From NCBI GenBank assembly GCA_945910005.1, contig OX246745.1, positions 41,238,564-41,302,563 of the forward strand: 64,000 bases of DNA, read 5' to 3'. The translations under genes and the position numbers were made by a program. Source of the stretch: Isoperla grammatica. Lineage: Eukaryota; Arthropoda; Insecta; Plecoptera; Perlodidae. The notes under the pieces are model-generated. The model was given only the letters and a program-made list of their open reading frames with translations, searched no databases and was not told where the DNA came from. Positions 22,166 to 35,176 of this stretch are shown here, one piece after another. How positions within the stretch are numbered: position 1 is the first letter of the stretch; each line of letters starts with the position of its first letter.

Positions 22166-25100
22166 TTGGACCTTAGAAGCCCTGTTACCGGGTCCGCTCT
22201 GTATTGGTTCATGAGAGAAGTTTACATCAGAATAACTGCACTACTATTAACTATGTTATTAGCTTAAAGTCGATCGATGAAGTGAACTACCCATTCAATA
22301 CAACAACTAAACTATTCAAATTAAATGGACATGAAAAAATACTTTTTTTTATTCTAAATTATGAATTTCAGGAATTATTACATGTGAGTAGCATTTAATA
22401 CTGAACTTCTTGAAATTATATATTTTTTTTTATTAATAAAGTGTATTTATAGTTTCTAATTTGAGTAGATTTGACGTAAAATTGACACACCAACGCGAAT
22501 ATCTCGAAAACGGATCGCGTTCGATCGTCTTTTTCAAACGTATTCATGTTAGTCATGAAGTTATCTACATTTAGGACGAAAATTTGTTACAATATATTAC
22601 TTTTTGAATTTGCTACGCAAAGTTATACGATTGAAAGTGTAGGTTTTTGTTCAGTTACAATGTATAACATAGCGAATTCCAACGCATTTCAACACTCAAT
22701 AAATAAAAAACTAATAGCGGTAGGTGCGTATTTTTTTTTACAATATTCACAAGCTTAATCCCAACTTGCAATACATACAATTTGAATGATTTATATTACG
22801 TGTGCAGTTATCATCGATCGACTTTAAACAACGATACTGATGAAAGGAAAATGTAGACAAAATTAATGTAGACGATTCTCAGTCATAAAGTGTCATTTTA
22901 TTCAAGTGTTTTTTTGCAACTACAAATACAGCTCTTGCACAAGACTGTTGTATAATTATGTTTAGTGCCAACAAGGTTTTGATACCATAACAATAGAATA
23001 AACACATTTTAAATTATTTCACAACAATTTGAGCCTTTTACATACATTGCTATTTACGTACAATTTATTTATTATTACCATCCATACAAAAGTTCCAAAA
23101 CTGCTTAAGAAATTTACTTCTGAATTATTATTAAACAATTTAAATTTGTGATATTTCAAATGTGAAAAATATTTTTGCTATATATAAAACTAGCCAAGCC
23201 GCCCAGTATTATGCACACACTTATTATACCCATCAAGAGTTTTGTTCTTTATTTTAGCGGTGTTTATTGGGATACATTTTTATAGCGAAACAATACTTCA
23301 TATTTTGGCCGATATATTGCGTGAGTAGCTTCTGTGGCAAAGCTGTTGTACCTTAATACAGGTATGGGAAATTTCGTTTAAAATGTTAAACGTTTAACCT
23401 CGTTTTAAAAGGACGTTTAAGTGTTTAAACGTGTATATGCTCTCTCCACCACACGCACAAAAAAAGTGTTTATTTTTTTTTTTTATATTATTAAAATTTT
23501 TTTTAAATATATTTCGTAATTAGTTTAGAAGGATGCGCTTTTAGCATGTGCAAAGTTGTTTCAACGTGTTCCTATCAGCTCAGTTGTACAACACAATTAA
23601 TATAATAGTTTACCGCCTCCGGGGCATTGAAACGTGACAATAACGAGCCGCCAATGCTCCAGCCCCACTTCACCCAACCTAACTCTTACAGCGCTGCCAA
23701 CCTTCAACAGATGCCAGTGATAGATCAAGCGAACATAGCTCAGGATTACTATTAAATGGAATATTTGTTTAGTCTTAATGAAAGATATGGTGGGAGAAAT
23801 CTCCGTCTAAGACATTTTGCTCTGACATCAGCGAACTACGGAGTTTATGCCACACCAACTAATACACAAAATGTATACAACTATTTTTGCAAACAAAAAA
23901 ATGTATTTCCATCTATCAAAATATCTGATGATAATAATATCGAGGTAGCCATATTATAATATGCATTGACAAAATATTTCTTAAAGCAGAAAATTTTCAA
24001 ATTTACATTAAATATTTTGAAATTAATCATAGACTTTTGTAAAATGTTTGCTAGATGCTTAAGAAATGAAATACTCATCTCTATGGTATAATATGTTTAG
24101 CATAATATATAATTTCACCTTAATGTGAATCACTGTAAGTTTTTTCTCCACACAGAAATGTTAGAACACAATTTGTCTTGAGTAAACTAAAAAGTAAACA
24201 AGCAAATATTTTTCCATGATACTAATATTTTGCAAAAAACAAACATAACACATAAAACATAAAAACAATATATTATGGTTCGAATACTCTTTTAATTGCT
24301 AAACAAAATCAAAATTGTATTTGCATACATGCCGTTTAGAAATATGGATATGGCTACCAAGGTTTGAGGAGGGTTAAACCTCATTGTACATGTGCTAACT
24401 TAGTACTGAGAGGTGATAGGCTGCGCAGGTGTGATATAGGCAATGAACACACTGTATGTCTTCATAATAAGCGAAGCATGATACGTGTATTTGTTGGGTT
24501 TCAAACAATTCAATTCTTTTATCTATTCAGGTCAGAAAATGAAAATGTACGTGTGAAGCAACTGAGTTTTTTTCTAACACGCTGGGCATATTCCATCCAT
24601 CTGTAGTATCTAATAAAAGTACTTTGTTGGTAGCAATACGAGTCCATATCCAAAATATGAAGACCTTGTGTTTAAATCTGCACACAAGGTATTTTTAAAC
24701 TGGCAGTCAAAACATGAAACATAGAAAATATTTTCAACGAGTATTGTATGAATTTTTAACAAATCGGAATATCCTTCATTGGGTTTGGAAATGTTTCAGC
24801 TTGAATCTATCTGCTTGACAATGGCAATAATAAAACACATTGATAGCCAGTCGGGGTTTCGGGACACAACAACGAGTTGTGAATGATATTCGGGCTGCAA
24901 ATCACTCAACAATAAAACACAATTTTGTTCAACAAACTTATAATTTAGCAGAGAAACACAGATATGCGAATATTCGGCGTCTTTGCTTGAAATTGAACGC
25001 CGTGTTTTATATTCACAGCATTTTATATTGTTTCCATTTTAAATTTATATGGCTGCCTAGAGCTAATAATATTTGCATGTTGGCAAGTTTGAAACCTATC

Positions 25101-25839
25101 TTCCATGAGATAACTTGGACAAGTGATTATTTAAAGAAGTGATCTGTTCGACATTCATCTGATAACAAACACCATTTATTTAGTAAAACCTATCTTATCA
25201 TAACGAGGGCCAAAATAAGCAAGCCATGATAAATGATATACTTTGCTTGGTTTATGTTAAGGATATGCTGGGATAAATATCGTTCTACAACATTAATTTC
25301 AACATACTTACACTAAAATAACTAAATTTATGCAGTAAACCATTCAAGCTACTGTAATTAAACAGAAAACATACACTTCAATGCTAATGTTTCTAAAATG
25401 AAGATGATCTTATATTTAAGTCTATTTTGGCTAAATAAACCTGTTTTTCAATATGTTTCTATGAGTAAACCAATCGTTTCATTAAAAAATGTCTTGTTTT
25501 TAAAATATTTTTTACATTTTATTTTATACTCTAGAAGTGATGGAGGTGTAAAAGTAGTCATAGGAATATGTACGATTTAGAGTTATATTTAACAAGTAAT
25601 TCCTATTGAAATTTAAAAATAATTATAAGCATCACTGAGCCACACTTTAACAAAGAAACGGAAAATTGTGCTATAAAAAATCACAGCTTACTTTTTTGCA
25701 ATTGAACGTTACATATCATCAATGTCCAGCCAATGTTCCCATCTATTCAAACTGGCCCGGATATTATAACACATGAGCAAGCTTATAAAACAATCGAGTG
25801 CAGTTAACACTTAAAAGTAAACATGTTGTGTGCATCTTA
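22166..25839. other. AT-rich sequence, no gene recognised
   Basis: Several open frames of 60-100 codons occur on both strands, without conserved motifs, coding bias or convincing splice sites. A patch near 23340-23470 with repeated cgttt/aaacg strings may be a remnant of a small repeat. Nothing else stands out. Confidence 0.5.
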
Positions 25840-26809
25840 GGGCTGTGTTTCTATATAGACTACCAATCTTTCTTACATGGACTACAGTCTACACTAATTG
25901 CGCAGTGCATAATGCATATCCCCCTGCTGCTCAGTAGCTTCCCCACCCCCGCCCGGCTGCAACATGGCCTAGCCAATAGCAGTGCCCGCCTAGACCTGAG
26001 GCTGTCCCCCTGCTGCTCAGTAGCTTCCCCACCCCCGCCCGGCTGCAACATGGCCTAGCCAATAGCAGTGCCCGCCTAGACCTGAGGCTGTCCCCCTGCT
26101 GCTCAGTAGCTTCCCCACCCCCGCCCGGCTGCAACATGGCCTAGCCAATAGCAGTGCCCGCCTAGACCTGAGGCTGTCCCCCTGCTGCTCAGTAGCTTCC
26201 CCACCCCCGCCCGGCTGCAACATGGCCTAGCCAATAGCAGTGCCCGCCTAGACCTGAGGCTGTCCCCCCGCCGCTCAGTAGCTTCCCCACCCCCGCCCGG
26301 CTGCAACATGGCCTAGCCAATAGCAGTGCCCGCCTAGACCTGAGGCTGTCCCCCTGCTGCTCAGTAGCTTCCCCACCCCCGCCCGGCTGCAACATGGCCT
26401 AGCCAATAGCAGTGCCCGCCTAGACCTGAGGCTGTCCCCCCGCCGCTCAGTAGCTTCCCCACCCCCGCCCGGCTGCAACATGGCCTAGCCAATAGCAGTG
26501 CCCGCCTAGACCTGAGGCTGTCCCCCCGCCGCTCAGTAGCTTCCCCAACCCCGCCCGGCTGCAACATGGCCTAGCCAATAGCAGTGCCCGCCTAGACCTG
26601 AGGCTGTCCCCCTGCTGCTCAGTAGCTTCCCCACCCCCGCCCGGCTGCAACATGGCCTAGCCAATAGCAGTGCCCGCCTAGACCTGAGGCTGTCCCCCTG
26701 CTGCTCAGTAGCGAGGGGATATGCACTATGCACTGGCCAATTAGTGTGGTCCATATAGGAAGATTATTGGTAGTCTGTATACGAATAGTCTATAATAAAC
26801 ACAGCCCAT
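25840..26809. mobile_element. Inverted-repeat element with an internal minisatellite and 6-bp duplication
   Basis: The left end, gggctgtgtttctatatagac, continues with taccaatctttc and gtgcataatgcatatcccc. The right end is its reverse complement: ggggatatgcactatgcac, then attggtagtctgta, then aaacacagccc. The flanks atctta | gggctg and cagccc | atctta give a 6-bp direct repeat. Between the arms is only the 86-bp array. No transposase is present. It is a non-autonomous DNA element that has captured, or given birth to, a tandem repeat. Confidence 0.75.
25918..26711. repeat. Minisatellite, 86-bp unit, about 9 copies
   Basis: The units read ctgctgctcagtagcttccc, then cacccccgcccggctgcaac, then atggcctagccaatagcagt, and so on. 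The only common variant is ctgctg or cgccgc. The array ends on both sides at the element's inverted arms. Regularly spaced 68-codon minus-strand frames, offset by 86 bp, are repeat artefacts. Confidence 0.96.
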
Positions 26810-26811
26810 CT

Positions 26812-27356
26812 TAGCACTCAGCTTTACATCAGTAGGCCTAACTACATAATTGAGCAATTACTAATTCTTATATGACCAGCTCACTTCATGTCTATCTGAC
26901 AACGACCTTGACGGCAAATCTCACACTTCTTAGGCCCTAGTCGTAGTTTTAAATCGATTTTACTCTAAAATAAATCGCGTTTACACTTTAATCGGGTTTC
27001 TAATTAAAAACCTTGCAGCACACGATTTTTGTTTAAAAATATTTGTGTTATTACACTTATTCATAATCTGTGCGGCCAAACACAACAAAACAAGCATTTT
27101 AAAACCGATTAATGCATCAGTTTGTACCCTAAATATGGACCATCCTTCTACCAGGGATGCGATTCTATAAGATTTACTGACAAGATACAATGTTATTCCC
27201 CTCCCCGAGAATAGGCATTCAATTCACAGCTCTTCTAATTAGGGGGCTGCGGAACTGCTCCCACACAGAATAACTCCCACACGGGACTACTTCCCACACA
27301 GAATAACTCCCACATAGAAAAACCCTCACACGGAACAACTCCCAAATTTTGCAGTC
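26812..27356. other. No gene recognised; short cccacac-type repeats at 27250-27340
   Basis: The region from 27250 has several diverged copies of actcccacacagaataactc. Their approximate reverse complement, with ttgttccg and gagtggggg, lies at 27515-27560. The inverted-repeat element listed next may therefore be the core of a slightly larger one. Confidence 0.4.
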
Positions 27357-27503
27357 CCGAAGATAGCCAAGCAGTGCTGTCTTACCAAATATTTAATAAT
27401 GATTTCGATATTCGTTATACACCCCTAAGCTAACCTAACCCATGTATGCTAATACGGTGTGTATAACAGCTTGCAATGCATCATTGCTTGGCTACCTTTG
27501 GGG
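27357..27503. mobile_element. Small inverted-repeat element (copy 1)
   Basis: The left end has gatagccaagcagtgctg and the reverse complement of the right end has ggtagccaagcaatgatg. The interior has an approximate inverted symmetry around ttatacacccctaagctaac. A related but interrupted copy lies at 30586-31082. It has no coding capacity. Confidence 0.5.
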
Positions 27504-29031
27504 CTGCTCTGTGGCAGTTGTTCCGTGAGGACGTTGTTCCGAGTGGGGGCATTTCCGTAACCGCTAACTGGGGTCGATTTTAGTGTGAATACTTACATTG
27601 AGATAGTAAAGAATAGCATTGTGAGTGTGTGAGCCAAGTGTCTTTGTACACAAAGGGCTGTGTTACACATGGTGTAGCGTGAACAGCATTTGATTCAATG
27701 ATAATAACGAGGGGTATTTTGTTAACGTAGATCCCTTTCAAGACATTAACTCATAATAGAGCGATTCGGAAACTTTGATGTGGGGGAGAAAAATTACTAA
27801 ACTGTAGAAATAACAAAGATGTGTTTGATTAAGTTATTAGTGATCGAATTCATGTAATGTATCATTTAATTATGTTTCAAAGTTAATAACTTAAGCTACC
27901 TATATAGGAAAGGCTAATAAAGTGCATATACACTTTTGCATCGAGTTTCAGTTCATTTTATCTGCCTCAACACTACTACATCGCCTTATTCTGTTACACT
28001 ACATAATTTTATATAATTACAAACTATTTGTTCCCACAAAATTTAAATTGACCTCCAGTTATATATTATATTTACATTGTTTGAAGCTGTCACTATTTTT
28101 ACCAGTACCGTTCTCGCTATCAATGAATGAATTTTGGAGCTTTTAGGGCAACAAATAATAATTACATAATCGCACCCCATGTAGTATTAAAATAGTTTAA
28201 AGCTGGGAGTACAAATCGAAAATCACCAACAATGATTTGAAATGTTTAGGCCACCAGACTCCAAAGTCCGTTGCTAACCATCTTGACTAGATGAACCGAC
28301 ATTCGTCTCGGTGAGTTAAAATGCACAATAGTTTACAACTCTGAATAGTTACTTAGATTTCTGCCACGTTCGAAGCTTCTTTTAGGCGAATTGACAATCA
28401 TCGTTTTGAAATGCTACTATTTAAGGGCTTTCGGTAGTAACAGAGGTATTGGTCAGCCACTAAGAATAATAGAAGAATTATTATGAACGTTTACTTACTT
28501 GTACACTGTACAGGATGTCAAATCCATGTATGGATCTTACATTTGTGTCCAACCTGATCAAAAATAATATAAACATTTTTTTCAAGTTTCGACGAAATTA
28601 ATTTATTTGCATAATTTGAAAACGTGTATATTTCTTTTTAACAGATTTGTCATAAATATACTTGAAGCCATATTATGTAGATGTGACATTCTTGTAAATA
28701 TTTATAATAATTATACTATTAGTTTACGAGTTATAGTGAACGACCAACATATTTAAACTAGTGCCGACCGCTCTTAGAGCTTTCAACTGTTTCTGTATAC
28801 AGTATATGCATGTCTTTACATAGGTATCCCTCACTAGAGTTTCATGCTGACGAGGTCTAGTAGTGACTTGTTGTCTGTCTATTGGTATTGTAATAACAAA
28901 ACACACTTCACAGTAGTGCGCTCTACTAAGCAAAGACCAAACAGCGCAACGAATCTGTGGATTTTGGTTGAAATAGCGAGAGTGAAAGAGGCACATTCAG
29001 TGGTTACATTCCAGTGCGATGTCAGCATGAA
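27504..29031. other. No gene recognised
   Basis: AT-rich sequence with open frames of fewer than 95 codons and no motifs. I see no tandem or inverted repeats of note. Confidence 0.5.
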
Positions 29032-29035
29032 AATA

Positions 29036-29316
29036 GTTAAGAGGGGGCACCTTTACCCAAGAGTGATCCAGTTAAGAGGGGGCACCTGTACCCAAGAGTG
29101 ATCCAGTTAAGAGGGGGCACCTTTACCCAAGAGTGATCCAGTTAAGAGGGGGCACCTTTACCCAAGAGTGATCCAGTTAAGAGGGGGCACCTTTACCCAA
29201 GAGTGATCCAGTTAAGAGGGGGCACCTTTACCCAAGAGTGATCCAGTTAAGAGGGGGCACCTTTACCCAAGAGTGATCCAGTTAAGAGGGGGAACCTTTA
29301 CCCAAGAGTGATCCAG
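29036..29316. repeat. Minisatellite, 35-bp unit, 8 copies
   Basis: The unit gttaagagggggcaccttta is followed by cccaagagtgatcca. Copies are identical except for one cctgta and one ggaacc variant. It is bordered by single-copy AT-rich DNA. Confidence 0.95.
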
Positions 29317-30585
29317 TCTAGATATATCTGGAAAACATCCATAGATGATTTACTATTTTAAATAAGAAAATTTGTTAAAAGTAATTTTCTGTTGAACAAT
29401 TCGCCTGTCAGTAATTGTGGGAATTTTCACACAATAAACTGTACAGCACAACTATTGTGAAAGCAGCAATCTAAATAACGCACCCATAGGGACTTAAGTA
29501 TGCTGTTAGTAAAATTATACAACCTCACTTCAACATAATCTATAAAGAGGTAATAATAAGAAAACAACAAATGTTTAATGCATCAAGTATAAATTTTGAA
29601 TTGCCTTTAAGCGTGAACGAAAGATTTGACTTAGTTTTGCCGTTACTCATATAATGCGATATTGCACAACCCTACTTGGCCTAATGAATACATCATCAGC
29701 TGAAGGTCCCACCAGTTGAAAAAGTGAATAGTTTAAGTACGGACGGGACAGAATATTGAACACGGAACATTTTTTAAAAAGCTTTAAAGAAACTTTCTAA
29801 CCGTGTTTGATTTAAAAAAATGATGCCGCCGAAGTTCAGACGTCAGAAGATTTTGACTTTGCAGATTCTAAACCAGCGGCTCTGGATTCCTTTAACAGAC
29901 ACGAGAGATATCATTAACACCAGTCGCTCATTTTTAAAGTTGAACACAAAACAGAAACAAACAATTAATCTTAGTTGGCATTCATTAATTTTAAATTATA
30001 ATTTTTGATAAGAAACAACTTTATATTTTATATAGTATGTCATTCATGTACAATAGGGCAACAATAGGATAACAATAGGATATGTACAAATATCTTTCTG
30101 CATCTACAACCATCAAATATAGACCTGACTTCCCACTTCCATGTTGATAATATTATGTAAGTTTTAAACCATTCCCTCTACGTTTTATCAGTAGATTCCA
30201 GAGCAAGGAACCAACTAAAACGGATTGTCGTTTTAACTACAAGTAAGTAACAATCTGGAACTGTTTGTATAATATACCGCGTAGCCTGATTAAGATTGTT
30301 TTAACTTTTCATGAATTAGTATCTTATTGAGATTATCAAGTCTTCATAATAGACTGATCGATTGATTGATACTTGGGCTTAATGTAAAGCTTGAACATTC
30401 GATGTTTTTTTACATTGTTCCAAAAAAACGCAAATTAAATACAAATTTCGGAAAGAAATACGGATAGCTGGGAAAAACTAAGAGCTTAAGATTTTAGTTA
30501 AGGTATAATTAAATCTTGGAACCGTATTGAAATTAGATTGCTCTGTGAGTGAACGGAATAACAACTACTGAATACCTCCCACAAG
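29317..30585. other. No gene recognised
   Basis: AT-rich sequence. A 62-codon open frame at 29820-30008 has no recognisable motif, and nothing around it suggests a gene. Confidence 0.5.
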
Positions 30586-31082
30586 GGAGCCGAGCAGGGC
30601 TGCGTTACCAAACATTTAATATTGCTTTCAATATTCTTTATACACAGTAAGCCTTACCTAGCCCATGTGAATGTGTTAAGAGTGCCTAACGGCTTTGGAT
30701 ATATTTTAGCAATGGGGGTGGATGGGAAGGAAACCACAGCTTACCTTGTAGCTGAGACGTATAAAGACTAAACAATGACGTCGATACTGTTTCGGCCTAC
30801 GTGGCCTTGTTCACCCGACGAAGGTGGAGAGGAGGGTCAGGAGGGTCTTCTCTCCACCTTCGTCGGGTGAACAAGGCCACGTAGGCCGAAACAGTATCGA
30901 CGTTATTGTTTAGTCTTTATACGTCTCTACCAACTCCGAAGGTCGTCAGCAACCAGGTAAGCTGTGGTTTCCTTCCCATCCACCCCCATTGCTAAATATC
31001 TAACCAAGCCCATGTTATACACATTTTGTGTGTGTAACGACCATCCAAGTCAATAGCAATGCAGCGTTGCTCCGCTACCTTC
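30586..31082. mobile_element. Small inverted-repeat element (copy 2), interrupted
   Basis: The ends gggagccgagcagggctgcg and gcagcgttgctccgctacct, together with inner landmarks (ttaccaaa-atttaatatt, cccatg, tataca), match the element at 27357-27503 with divergence. Its middle is split by the fold-back element at 30699-31001. Confidence 0.45.
30699..31001. mobile_element. Fold-back element, ~130-150-bp arms
   Basis: The left arm runs from gatatattttagcaatg through ggtggatgggaaggaaacca and ctgtttcggcctacgtgg to aaggtggagag. The right arm is its reverse complement, ending cattgctaaatatct. The right arm has about 25 extra bases (near 30930-30955). The spacer is about 20 bp, with gagggtcaggagggtc. 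It is non-coding and is inserted in the small element described above. Confidence 0.75.
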
Positions 31083-31309
31083 GCCACTGCAACATGTTGT
31101 GGATGTGCAATGTGCAAGCAGTCATACCCTGTTGTCCAGCTCATCGAGAGAATCAAGCCGAGCGATTGGAGCCTCCTGATACTTCCACAATGAGGCGTCT
31201 TCATTCTGCACTGACATCACGTCTGGCCTTGAGTTGTGGATCGACCATGCAGACTGACAGTCGCCTTTCGGAGGTGAGTCTTGGTCCCAGTTGAACGAGT
31301 AGCGAGCCT

Positions 31310-32565
31310 GCAGCAAAGCACAACACTCTTATAGTCTTCTCAAGCCAGTCCAATCTACCGGTTGACACAAAGCACAACACTCTTAGTCTTCTCAAGCCAG
31401 TCCAATCAACCGGTTGACACAAAGCACAACACTCTTATAGTCTTCTCAAGCCAGTCCAATCAACCGGTTGACACAAAGCACAACACTCTTATAGTCTTCT
31501 CAAGCCAGTCCAATCAACCGGTTGACACAAAGCACAACACTCTTATAGTCTTCTCAAGCCAGTCCAATCAACCGGTTGACACAAAGCACAACACTCTTAT
31601 TCTCAAGCCAGTCCAATCAACCGGTTGACACAAAGCACAACACTCTTATAGTCTTCTCAAGCCAGTCCAATCAACCGGTTGACACAAAGCACAACACTCC
31701 TATAGTCTTCTCAAGCCAGTCCAATCAACCGGTTGACACAAAGCACAACACTCTTATAGTCTTCTCAAGCCAGTCCAATCAACCGGTTGAAACAAAGCAC
31801 AACACTCTTATAGTCTTCTCAAGCCAGTCCAATCAACCGGTTGACACAAAGCACAACACTCTTATAGTCTTCTCAAGCCAGTCCAATCAACCGGTTGACA
31901 CAAAGCACAACACTCTTATAGTCTTCTCAATCCAGTTCAATCAACCGGTTGACACAAAGCACAACACTCTTATAGTCTTCTCAAGCCAGTCCAATCAACC
32001 GGTTGACACAAAGCACAACACTCTTATAGTCTTCTCAAGCCAGTCCAATCAACCGGTTGACACAAAGCACAACACTCTTATAGTCTTCTCAAGCCAGTCC
32101 AATCAACCGGTTGACACAAAGCACAACACTCTTATAGTCTTCGCAAGCCAGTCCAATCAACCGGTTGACACAAAGCACAACACTCTTATAGTCTTCTCAA
32201 GCCAGTCCAATCAACCGGTTGACACAAAGCACAACACTCTTATAGTCTTCTCAAGCCAGTCCAATCAACCGGTTGACACAAAGCACAACACTCTTATAGT
32301 CTTCTCAAGCCAGTCCAATCAACCGGTTGACACAAAGCACAACACTCTTATAGTCTTCTCAATCCAGTTCAATCAACCGGTTGACACAAAGCACAACACT
32401 CTTATAGTCTTCTCAAGCCAGTCCAATCAACCGGTTGACACAAAGCACAACACTCTTATAGTCTTCTCAAGCCAGTCCAATCAACCGTTTGACACAAAGC
32501 ACAACACTCTTATAGTCTTCTCAAGCCAGTCCAATCAACCGGTTGACACAAAATACAACACTGAA
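31310..32565. repeat. Minisatellite, 54-bp unit, about 23 copies
   Basis: The unit runs cttatagtcttctcaagcca, then gtccaatcaaccggttgaca, then caaagcacaacact. A few units carry variants (gttgaaac; aatccagttcaat, twice; one loss of atagtctt). A unit of 54 bp keeps one plus-strand frame open for hundreds of codons, which is an artefact. The array lies roughly 300 bp beyond the predicted poly(A) signal of the channel gene. Confidence 0.96.
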
Positions 32566-32880
32566 TGGAAAGGACGTGATAGGGACTCGTGATCATGCTA
32601 GATGCAATTCTGGCGAAACGTCGAGCAATGGGTGACAGACTTAGGTCTGCACCAGTATACTCACACAAGCGGAAGTCAACACATCCATATAGATGTATTG
32701 ATATTGTATGAGGAGGAGATCACTAATCGTTGATTTGTTAAAACCATCAATGGTGCAGATAAGGAGGTAGCTTTGCAGCGCTATCTATTGTTAGCTTGTG
32801 TTTGAAATATTTTTTCTCTCGTTGCAATTTGTCAGCATGAAATAAGCTCAGATCAGATTACGCATTTTTTTGTTTAAAAA
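32566..32880. other. Spacer between the 54-bp array and the channel gene
   Basis: Unremarkable sequence with no repeat or gene signal. Confidence 0.5.
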
Positions 32881-32886
32881 TTTATT
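32881..32886 (-). terminator. sei: Candidate poly(A) signal of the channel gene
   Basis: The minus strand reads AATAAA about 410 bases past the stop codon of the last exon, in AT-rich sequence. It is the nearest canonical signal I found downstream of the gene. The 3' UTR would then be about 430 nt. Confidence 0.45.
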
Positions 32887-33292
32887 GAAGTTTAGCCTGT
32901 TCAGTAAAAAGGAGGACAAAAAATTAAAACTATACAAATTCGACGAAACTATAGCAAAGACACGAATGAAATATAATAGCAAACGATAATACAACAAAAC
33001 GACAAACTGCTTTTGGTAGGGAAGATAAACATTAAAGAAATCTTGAATGAAGTAACAGGTTATATACATTTGAAATTTTACGATTACAATGCCCTATAAA
33101 AAGAAAAAATGAAATATTAATTTGACAAATAACAGCAATACAAGCTTGGAAGTGAAAGTTAGAACAGAACGCACTAATTCGAAGCGAGAAACATGAATAT
33201 AAAGAATTCGGTAAATGAAAAGTTTTAATAAAAAGGGAAAAATAAGGAAGGAATTGTAGAAAGACGAGAAAATAATACACTAACACATTGCA

Positions 33293-33497
33293 CTAACTAT
33301 AAAAGTAGTGTTTTGTTACCCGTGCGAGATCAACTGGTTGTGATTGGCTTCGCTGTGGAATGCTTGGTATGTGTTGCGCACACTTAAGTTCAGGTGTGAC
33401 AGTGTGAAGAGTTGAGTCCGGATATCTCCTGCGGTGCTGGCGAGAGTCGCAACTGCTGGCGATATCTGTAGACTGGTGATCGTCCAGCTTGGGATGT
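33293..33497 (-). CDS. sei: sei last coding exon: C-terminal tail and stop
   Basis: The acceptor ttgctttgcag precedes ACATCCC, whose first base completes the AG left by the previous exon. The frame reads HPKLDDHQST ... IPQRSQSQPVDLARVTKHY and ends in TAG. It is polar and probably disordered. It may instead splice out at CACGG|gtaaca, in which case another exon follows. I prefer the stop because a poly(A) signal lies about 400 bp on. Homology is not recognisable in this tail. The call rests on acceptor, phase and position. Confidence 0.65.
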
Positions 33498-35078
33498 CTG
33501 CAAAGCAATACCTCTTATTACAGTGGGTCCGTGGCTTAGTTGAGGACAAGAAAATCAGTCGATCTTTCGTCGATCTAGGCATTTCAAAAAAGATGTACAC
33601 CCCACTTCCTGGCTAGCACAAACATGAGACGAGATCCCCGAATTTTTATTACCAGAAGCATAACAGAAGTTCAACCATGCGAACATTTCTTGGAAACACA
33701 ACATCTAGTCAAATAATAGGCGTGCACACAACAAACAAACGATTACATTTGACTACTTTTTGACAGTTCGGACCCAACAAATTCAATGAATCTGCGGTCG
33801 CAATCGGGCTGTACAAACAACTTATTACAAATGCAGTGAAACAAATGCCCTGCGGCGTTCTCAGCTTTGCCTCGGACAAAGTTTAGTTACTCTTTCCACG
33901 TGTCCCAGCTCCTCTGCACCGGCAAAGGCAAAGGTGTCTGCATGGTACCATTTCTTTACCCTACTTTGCAGCTTGGACAACGCATTGCACATTGTTGTCC
34001 CACTGATAAAAGTGTGCACACTCCTCAACTTTTGAAATCCACATGTCCATGGTCTGATTTGATCCTAATTTGGATTAATGCTGTGCGGGTACGGTTTTTT
34101 TAGTTTTCTAAAATATGCACTTTGAAATTGAAACCATGACTTCCGAAAGTTATAAAATTATTTTTTTCGTAATTTTGATTGTACCGGTACCGTAGATATT
34201 GCTTGATACGCCGCTTCTTTCAAAACATAACTTCTCCTGTGTAGCATAGCAAATTAACACTGCATCTTTTGATACAAGGATGAAATTCTTCACAGCGCTG
34301 TAGGTCCACCTAAGATTTGCATTTAGAGATTTGGAGGCCAAAAAAACTCCTCCGCGGACAAGAGTTATGACGTCATCACCGCATTGAAATGCTGTAATCA
34401 GTATTTCTCGAGAACCACCGGCTCGATTCTTGCTTTTTTTTTTTAATTAACCGTCATTAAAATGTAGCTTAAAATTATGTACAGAAATACTGATTTGTTG
34501 ATAATAGCTTATGTTATTGAAAAAAAAACATGATAGTGACCAGTGGTTGTCTATTTCCGAAGCGTTTGTAGTATTCACTGTCGACTTAAATATCGGTGTT
34601 CTTTATCAGATATTAACCTCACTAGTTTTTAAATAAAAAGTCACTTTAATCTCCCTTGTGTTTTAAGCGTCACATTATCCATGTGACGAAATCCGTGAAA
34701 AATAGCATACTCCATTGTATTGTTTTATTAAGACATTCTAAGTTTTCGTATTTTTTTCTGTCCAGGGGTGAAAAGCTTGTGCTTGCTAATTCCCATAAGA
34801 AAATAATATTGTTGAGAATGTAGCGCCACATATAAGATTTCCTTCTTTCTCTTTGGGGGTAAGACTTTGTTACGGATAAGTTTAATTATTTGTTATGGAA
34901 AGGAATACATATACTTTCTTCAGTTTTTTGCCTGAAAATACCTCTTAAGTGAGCCATAGATTGGATTGAAGGCATATGCACAGTAAACGTTCATGTTAAC
35001 TGTCTGTCCTTTAACACAAATTTCTATAAATATATATGTTTGTGGATTGTTGTAGATTGCCATTGAATGGATATTTAC
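33498..35078 (-). other. sei intron (last), no other feature
   Basis: AT-rich intron between the last two coding exons. Short open frames on both strands carry no motifs. Confidence 0.6.
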
Positions 35079-35176
35079 CTGAACGGGGCTGAGTGGCTGT
35101 CTTGTGATACACTGTAGCTGCGCTGGGGCCTCGGAGGTCTATCTCTAGTAGATCTACCGCAGTAATCAGAAGATGA
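35079..35176 (-). CDS. sei: sei exon 7 of those visible: tail segment
   Basis: A 98-bp exon lies between the acceptor cttgtttcag and the donor ccgttcag|gtaaat. In the phase set by its neighbours it reads SSSDYCGRSTRDRPPRPQRS and then YSVSQDSHSAPFR with no stop; another frame is open too. It is Ser/Arg/Pro-rich and follows the coiled coil, so it is part of the flexible C-terminal tail. Support comes from two strong splice sites and perfect phase. Confidence 0.75.

Noticed and set aside
25860..26754. Ladder of 68-codon minus-strand frames
   Set aside because: Identical frames offset by 86 bp are the repeat unit itself.
31362..32592. 338-codon plus-strand frame with an 18-residue repeat
   Set aside because: It is the 54-bp minisatellite read in its one open frame. 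There is no upstream gene structure.
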